Program-made: the position numbers and the translations under genes | From: UBA11164 sp002420085 | GTDB taxonomy: Bacteria; Pseudomonadota; Gammaproteobacteria; Xanthomonadales; Xanthomonadaceae | Direction of reading: 5' to 3' | NCBI GenBank assembly: GCA_031976395.1 | Contig: DALYLJ010000047.1 | Span: 1-18,657, forward strand | DNA length: 18,657 nucleotides | Notes under the pieces: generated by a model | What the model was told of the DNA's origin: nothing | Databases searched by the model: none | What the model saw: the letters and a program-made list of their open reading frames with translations, nothing else | Shown: one piece after another, positions 15,517-18,657 of the stretch | Layout of the letters: each line of letters opens with the position of its first letter | Numbering within the stretch: position 1 is the stretch's first letter

Positions 15517-16295
15517 CCCAGCCGAGCCTGAGCCCGTCGGATCCGTGCCGACCGGCGCGAATCGAACCCCTCGGCGACCATGCCTTGCTGATCCGACTCG
15601 GCGAGCACATCGACCCCGACCTGAACCAGCGGGTCCATGCCCTCGCCGCCCGACTGCGCGCCCAGGCTCCGCACTGGCTGGTCGATATCGTACCGGCCTA
15701 TGCCAGCATCGCCCTGTTCATCGACCCGGATGCCACTGGCGGCCCCGATCAACCGGGCGCCGATCGCGAACCACCGGTCCGCCGGGCCGAGCACTGGCTG
15801 CACCGGAGCGGCCTGCTCGAATCGGCCTCCGAGGCCACCGACGGCCCGCCCATCGACGCCATCGAGACCACCGAACCACTGGCAATCCCGGTCTGCTACG
15901 GCGGCCAGCACGGCCCCGATCTGGCGGCCGTCGCAGACCACGCCGGCCTGACGTCGGACCAGGTGATCGCCCTGCACCTGGCCGGCGACTATCGGGTCGG
16001 CATGATCGGTTTCGCACCGGGCTTTCCGTACCTGCTCGGACTCGATCCAGCGCTCGCCTGCCCGCGTCTGGCAACGCCCCGGAGCCGGGTACCGGCCGGC
16101 AGTGTCGGCATCGGCGGCCAGCAGACCGGCATCTACCCGCGCGCAGGTGCAGGCGGTTGGAACCTGATCGGCCGCAGCCCGCTGACCCTGTTCAACCCCA
16201 GCCGCGAACCACCGAGCCGAGTACTGCCCGGCCAACGCCTGCGCTTCGTCGCGATCACGCCCGAACAGTTCGATGCCTGTGCCCGACGGAACTGA
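15513..16295 (+). CDS. pxpB: 5-oxoprolinase subunit PxpB (KipI-like)
   Basis: PxpB works with PxpC and PxpA in ATP-dependent cleavage of 5-oxoproline to glutamate. In Bacillus the homologous KipI also inhibits the KinA sporulation kinase, a role not expected here. The 260-residue product shows the N-terminal allophanate hydrolase subunit 1-type domain: PLGDHALLIRLG at 19-30, then IPVCYGGQHGPDL. The signatures MIGFAPGFPYLLGL at about 164-177 and PRLATPRSRVPAGSVGIGGQ, ending TGIYP, at about 184-208 follow. A polar, low-conservation stretch at about 75-115 is longer than I expect in typical PxpB. The start overlaps the HIT stop codon by ATGA, and its last 23 bases overlap pxpC. No pxpA is present in the window. 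Confidence 0.92.
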   Translation: MTQPSLSPSDPCRPARIEPLGDHALLIRLGEHIDPDLNQRVHALAARLRAQAPHWLVDIVPAYASIALFIDPDATGGPDQPGADREPPVRRAEHWLHRSGLLESASEATDGPPIDAIETTEPLAIPVCYGGQHGPDLAAVADHAGLTSDQVIALHLAGDYRVGMIGFAPGFPYLLGLDPALACPRLATPRSRVPAGSVGIGGQQTGIYPRAGAGGWNLIGRSPLTLFNPSREPPSRVLPGQRLRFVAITPEQFDACARRN

Positions 16296-17286
16296 GACTA
16301 CTGCCGGGCCGCAACCCGGCGGCCTGCATATCCGCGTGCTGCGGCCCGGCCTGGCGACCACCGTCCAGGATGGGGGTCGAACCGGCTGGCGCTCATTCGG
16401 GGTCGGCGCGGCCGGCGCCCTGGACCGCTACTCGCTGGCGATCGGCAACCATCTGGTCGGCAATGCCATCGATGCCGCCGCAGTGGAGATCAGTCTGAGC
16501 GGCCCGAGCCTGCACTTCGACCGACCGGCACGCATCGCACTGACCGGCGCCGAAATCGATGCCCAGGCAAACGGTCGAGCGATTCCCGGCTGGCGCCCGA
16601 TCGACCTGCCGGCCGCCACCACCCTCGACCTCGGCCATTGCCGCAAGGGCGCCCGTGCCTACCTGTGCCTGGCTGGTTCACTGCCGCTGCCGCGTGTCCT
16701 GGGCAGCAGCAGCACCGACCTGCGTGGTGGCTTCGGCGGCATGCGTGGCCGACCCCTGGCGTCCGGCGATATCCTGCCGGCCTGGGCCGGGCCGAATCTG
16801 GCCTGCACCGAGCCGAGCTTCCCGACCTGGTGGATCGATCCCAGTCCGGACATCGACTTCCATCGATCGACCGTGGCCCGACTGCTGCCGGGCCGTGACT
16901 CGCTGACCACCCCGGAGGCCCTGTACAACACGGGTTGGCGGATCGCAGCGACCAGTGATCGTCAGGCCCTGCGACTGGACGGCCCGGCGCTGGCGGTCCA
17001 CGCCCCCGGCGAACGCATTTCCGAACCGGTCGCCCCCGGCACCGTGCAACTGCCGCCGGACGGCCGCCCGATCATCCTGCTGGCCGACGCCCAGACCATC
17101 GGCGGCTACCCGCGCATCGGCCACATCATCGCCGCCGACCTGCCACGCCTGGCCCAACTCAGGCCAGGCAGCAGCCTGCACCTGATCGCCACTGATCATG
17201 ACCAGGGCTGGCGCCTGGAACAGCAGCAACGTGCCAGACTGGCCCGAATCGGCTACGCCATCGCCGCTCGGATCGGCCGCCGATGA
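16273..17286 (+). CDS. pxpC: 5-oxoprolinase subunit PxpC (KipA-like, biotin-dependent carboxyltransferase domain)
   Basis: The second 5-oxoprolinase subunit, 337 residues, of the allophanate hydrolase subunit 2/KipA family. The family core starts at about residue 20: RPGLATTVQDGGRTGW, GVGAAGALDRYSLAIGNHLVGN at 43-64, AAVEISLSGP, and near the C-terminus ILLADAQTIGGYPRIGHI. The ATG at 16273 overlaps pxpB by 23 bases. The first ~19 residues are poorly conserved, so a later start is possible (GTG at 16336 is in frame but would cut into the core). A 6-bp inverted repeat (GCCGGG/CCCGGC, 16303-16320) lies just after the pxpB stop. Its TGA overlaps an ATG at 17283 that opens a 41-codon frame. Confidence 0.92.
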   Translation: MPVPDGTETTAGPQPGGLHIRVLRPGLATTVQDGGRTGWRSFGVGAAGALDRYSLAIGNHLVGNAIDAAAVEISLSGPSLHFDRPARIALTGAEIDAQANGRAIPGWRPIDLPAATTLDLGHCRKGARAYLCLAGSLPLPRVLGSSSTDLRGGFGGMRGRPLASGDILPAWAGPNLACTEPSFPTWWIDPSPDIDFHRSTVARLLPGRDSLTTPEALYNTGWRIAATSDRQALRLDGPALAVHAPGERISEPVAPGTVQLPPDGRPIILLADAQTIGGYPRIGHIIAADLPRLAQLRPGSSLHLIATDHDQGWRLEQQQRARLARIGYAIAARIGRR

Positions 17287-17408
17287 ACAGCAAGCGTCGC
17301 ACCGACCACACCGATCGCCCTGCCCAGCGGCGACCGGCACTGGTCGTCCGAGCCCGTCAAGCCACGGGCAATACCAATACCCCACCCGAAGGAGAGACCG
17401 CATCATGA
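17283..17408 (+). CDS. Possible 41-residue small ORF between pxpC and the YbaA-like gene
   Basis: An ATG at 17283 overlaps the pxpC stop (ATGA), and the frame closes at 17406-17408, overlapping the ATG of the next gene (again ATGA). The 41-residue product would be basic, with seven Arg and one Lys, and contains no recognisable domain or hydrophobic segment. It has no visible ribosome-binding site of its own. It is not similar to the start of PxpA. The double overlap would allow coupled translation across an otherwise 118-base gap, but chance is a fair explanation. Confidence 0.2.
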   Translation: MNSKRRTDHTDRPAQRRPALVVRARQATGNTNTPPEGETAS

Positions 17409-17770
17409 GCTACATCGATGGTTTCGTACTGGCGGTTCCGACCGCCAACAAAGACTCGTTCATCGATCACGCCAGCAAGGCCGACAGCCTGTTCAAGGAG
17501 CTCGGCGCGATCCGGGTGATCGAATGCTGGGGCGACGATGTCCCCAACGGCACGCGCACCGACTTCCGGCGGGCGGTTCAGGCAACCGAGGATGAAACCG
17601 TGGTGTTTTCCTGGATCGAATGGCCTGACAAGGCCACCCGCGATGCCGCCATGGCCCGCCTGCCGGACCTGATGCAGACCGATGAACGCTTCGACCCGAA
17701 GCACAACCCGATGCCGTTCGATGGCAAACGGCTGATCTTCGGTGGATTCGCACCGGTGGTCGATCTCTGA
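17405..17770 (+). CDS. ybaA: YbaA-like DUF1428 protein
   Basis: A 121-residue protein of the DUF1428 family, homologous to E. coli YbaA, with a dimeric alpha/beta-barrel (ferredoxin-like) fold; the function is not established. Family hallmarks are YIDGFVLAVPTANKD at 3-17, LFKELGAIRVIECWGDDVP at about 29-47, VVFSWIEWPDKATRDAA at about 65-81 and MPFDGKRLIFGGF at about 103-115. The start at 17405 is set by AAGGAG (17389-17394), 10 bases upstream, and by family length; the frame is open further upstream inside pxpC but that part is a shadow. It may be the last gene of the dienelactone hydrolase-HIT-pxpBC operon or be transcribed on its own; no clear promoter is seen in the 118-base gap. Confidence 0.92.
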   Translation: MSYIDGFVLAVPTANKDSFIDHASKADSLFKELGAIRVIECWGDDVPNGTRTDFRRAVQATEDETVVFSWIEWPDKATRDAAMARLPDLMQTDERFDPKHNPMPFDGKRLIFGGFAPVVDL

Positions 17771-17791
17771 GCCGACGCACCGAGCCAGACC

Positions 17792-17824
17792 GGCGACCGT
17801 TTCGTGGTCATCGAAATGGTCGCC
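17792..17824. terminator. Strong 13-bp hairpin downstream of the YbaA-like gene
   Basis: Bases 17792-17804 (GGCGACCGTTTCG) pair with 17812-17824 (CGAAATGGTCGCC) over 13 positions with a single G-U wobble and a seven-base loop. The hairpin begins 21 bases after the stop codon. There is no U-tract after the stem, so it is not a textbook intrinsic terminator, but position and stability make a 3'-end role likely. Confidence 0.5.
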
Positions 17825-17870
17825 ACCCTGCGAGCCGGCGATGGCGAGGGTGTTCCTTCAGGACGAACAG

Positions 17871-17886
17871 AAGTGCAGGCACTTTT
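17871..17886 (+). terminator. Weak terminator-like hairpin in the ybaA/DUF1016 gap
   Basis: AAGTGC (17871-17876) and GCACTT (17879-17884) form a short stem followed by two further T residues (TTTT at 17883-17886 in total). The stem is only five pairs once a workable loop is allowed. It could back up the stronger hairpin at 17792-17824. Otherwise I see nothing in 17825-17984. Confidence 0.22.
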
Positions 17887-17984
17887 CGCAGACGGCACCG
17901 GGTATCACTGTCGGCCGTTCGCGGAAGCCCGCCAGAGGGCGCACGATCAAGCCTTACGGTTCATGCTCGCTGGTGTCGGTCGGC

Positions 17985-18657
17985 TCACAGGCTCTCCAGC
18001 AGACGGGCAATGACCTCGGGCGACGGCAGTTGGTCTTTCAGTGCCTTCGGCAGCGTCTTGGTGATTTCATAGGTCGCCACGCCGATGGGCTTGCGCGTGT
18101 CGCGCAGCGCGTATTCGACGATGGTGCGGGTCTTCTCCTTGCAGAGGATGATGCCGATCGATGGACTCTCATCCTCCTGCCGCACCTGCGCGTCCAGCGC
18201 CGCGAGGTAGAACTGCATCTTGCCGACGAACTCCGGCTCGAATTCGCCGATCTTCAACTCGATGGCGACCAGCGCGCGCAGCCGCCGGTGGAACAGCAGC
18301 AGATCGATGAAATAGTCCTTGCCTTCCACTTCGAGCCGGTACTGACTGCCCATGAAGGCGAACATGCCACCCATCGCACGCAAGAAATCCTCGATGCGGA
18401 CGATCAACGCGCGCTCCAGCTCGCGTTCGCTGTGCTGTTCGCCCAGTTCGAGGAAGTCGAAGACGTACTCGTCCTGCACCGCCAGCTTGGCTTGCGCGCG
18501 CAGCGCCGGGGTCAGCGTCTGGTCGAAATTGGTCTGGCCGAGCAGCGATTTTTCGTAATTCTGGTTGTCGATCTGGTGCGCGAGCACGTTCTTCGACCAC
18601 CCGAACTTGCGCGTCATGCGCAGGTAGAATTCGCGCTCCTGCATGTCCTTGCAGCGC
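17985..18657 (-). CDS. DUF1016/YhcG-type PDDEXK nuclease family protein (partial, 5' end outside window)
   Basis: The C-terminal ~224 codons of a YhcG-family protein; the frame continues past the right edge (RCKD before the Met at 18644), and the usual N-terminal DUF1016_N helical domain must lie outside. Family signatures, numbered from that Met: EREFYLRMTRKFGWSKNVL at 3-21, NYEKSLLGQTNFD at 29-41, and the nuclease core with Asp114 in YFIDLLLFHR, then Glu129-x-Lys131 in AIELKIGEFEPEFVGKMQFYL, matching D-(E-x-K). The catalytic residues are intact. Family members are often encoded beside type I restriction-modification or other defence genes. Codon use is unlike the neighbours: Ala is mostly GCG (12 of 17) and no Arg codon is CGA, while pxpC uses CGA repeatedly. 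This suggests recent acquisition. Confidence 0.88.
   Translation of the reverse strand, partial: RCKDMQEREFYLRMTRKFGWSKNVLAHQIDNQNYEKSLLGQTNFDQTLTPALRAQAKLAVQDEYVFDFLELGEQHSERELERALIVRIEDFLRAMGGMFAFMGSQYRLEVEGKDYFIDLLLFHRRLRALVAIELKIGEFEPEFVGKMQFYLAALDAQVRQEDESPSIGIILCKEKTRTIVEYALRDTRKPIGVATYEITKTLPKALKDQLPSPEVIARLLESL

Noticed and set aside
17804..18013. 69-codon rightward frame in the gap after the YbaA-like gene
   Set aside because: It starts inside the strong hairpin at 17792-17824, lacks a ribosome-binding site, has no motif and overlaps the end of the DUF1016 gene.
1..18657. CRISPR array, tRNA, rRNA, insertion sequence or prophage
   Set aside because: No regularly spaced repeats, no tRNA-like cloverleaf, and no transposase or phage protein motifs were seen on either strand.

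Overview
This is a GC-rich window with compact gene spacing and the gene repertoire of a gammaproteobacterium: GreB, RimO, a YjgR-type ATPase, YebE, YbaA, an MltD-like lipoprotein. The style (MltD with a long helical N-terminal part, HIT protein, FIST plus GGDEF-EAL pair) is most like the Lysobacterales/Xanthomonadales side of the class. That placement is inference; there is no rRNA or marker that fixes it. No tRNA, rRNA, insertion sequence, phage gene or CRISPR array was seen.

Left part (1-6674). A lytic murein transglycosylase lipoprotein runs leftward off the window edge. Divergent from it, a HerA/FtsK-like P-loop ATPase (YjgR family, start moved to 1592) is followed by an AbgT-family transporter with its own promoter, a membrane-plus-helical-repeat protein of unknown function, and greB five bases behind it. 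greB converges on a leftward group (6672-9564): yebE, a small secreted protein and a GH13 alpha-amylase-type lipoprotein.

Centre (9565-12850). Divergent from the amylase is a two-gene signalling operon: a FIST-domain sensor and a PAS-GGDEF-EAL cyclic-di-GMP enzyme that begins at a GTG. The operon is preceded by a near-consensus flagellar sigma-28 (FliA) promoter, which is the most informative regulatory signal in the window. It converges on rimO.

Right part (14216-17770). rimO is divergent from a tight rightward operon: dienelactone hydrolase-like protein, HIT protein, 5-oxoprolinase subunits PxpB and PxpC (no PxpA in the window), and a YbaA-like DUF1428 protein. The first gene has a palindrome in its leader. 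At the right edge a leftward DUF1016/YhcG-type PDDEXK nuclease gene enters from outside; its codon use differs from that of the neighbours and it may mark the edge of a transferred or defence region.

All three convergent junctions carry inverted repeats near or over the stop codons, none with a good U-tract. Most of the window is ordinary chromosomal housekeeping. The sigma-28-linked FIST/GGDEF-EAL pair is the best candidate for an interesting system.
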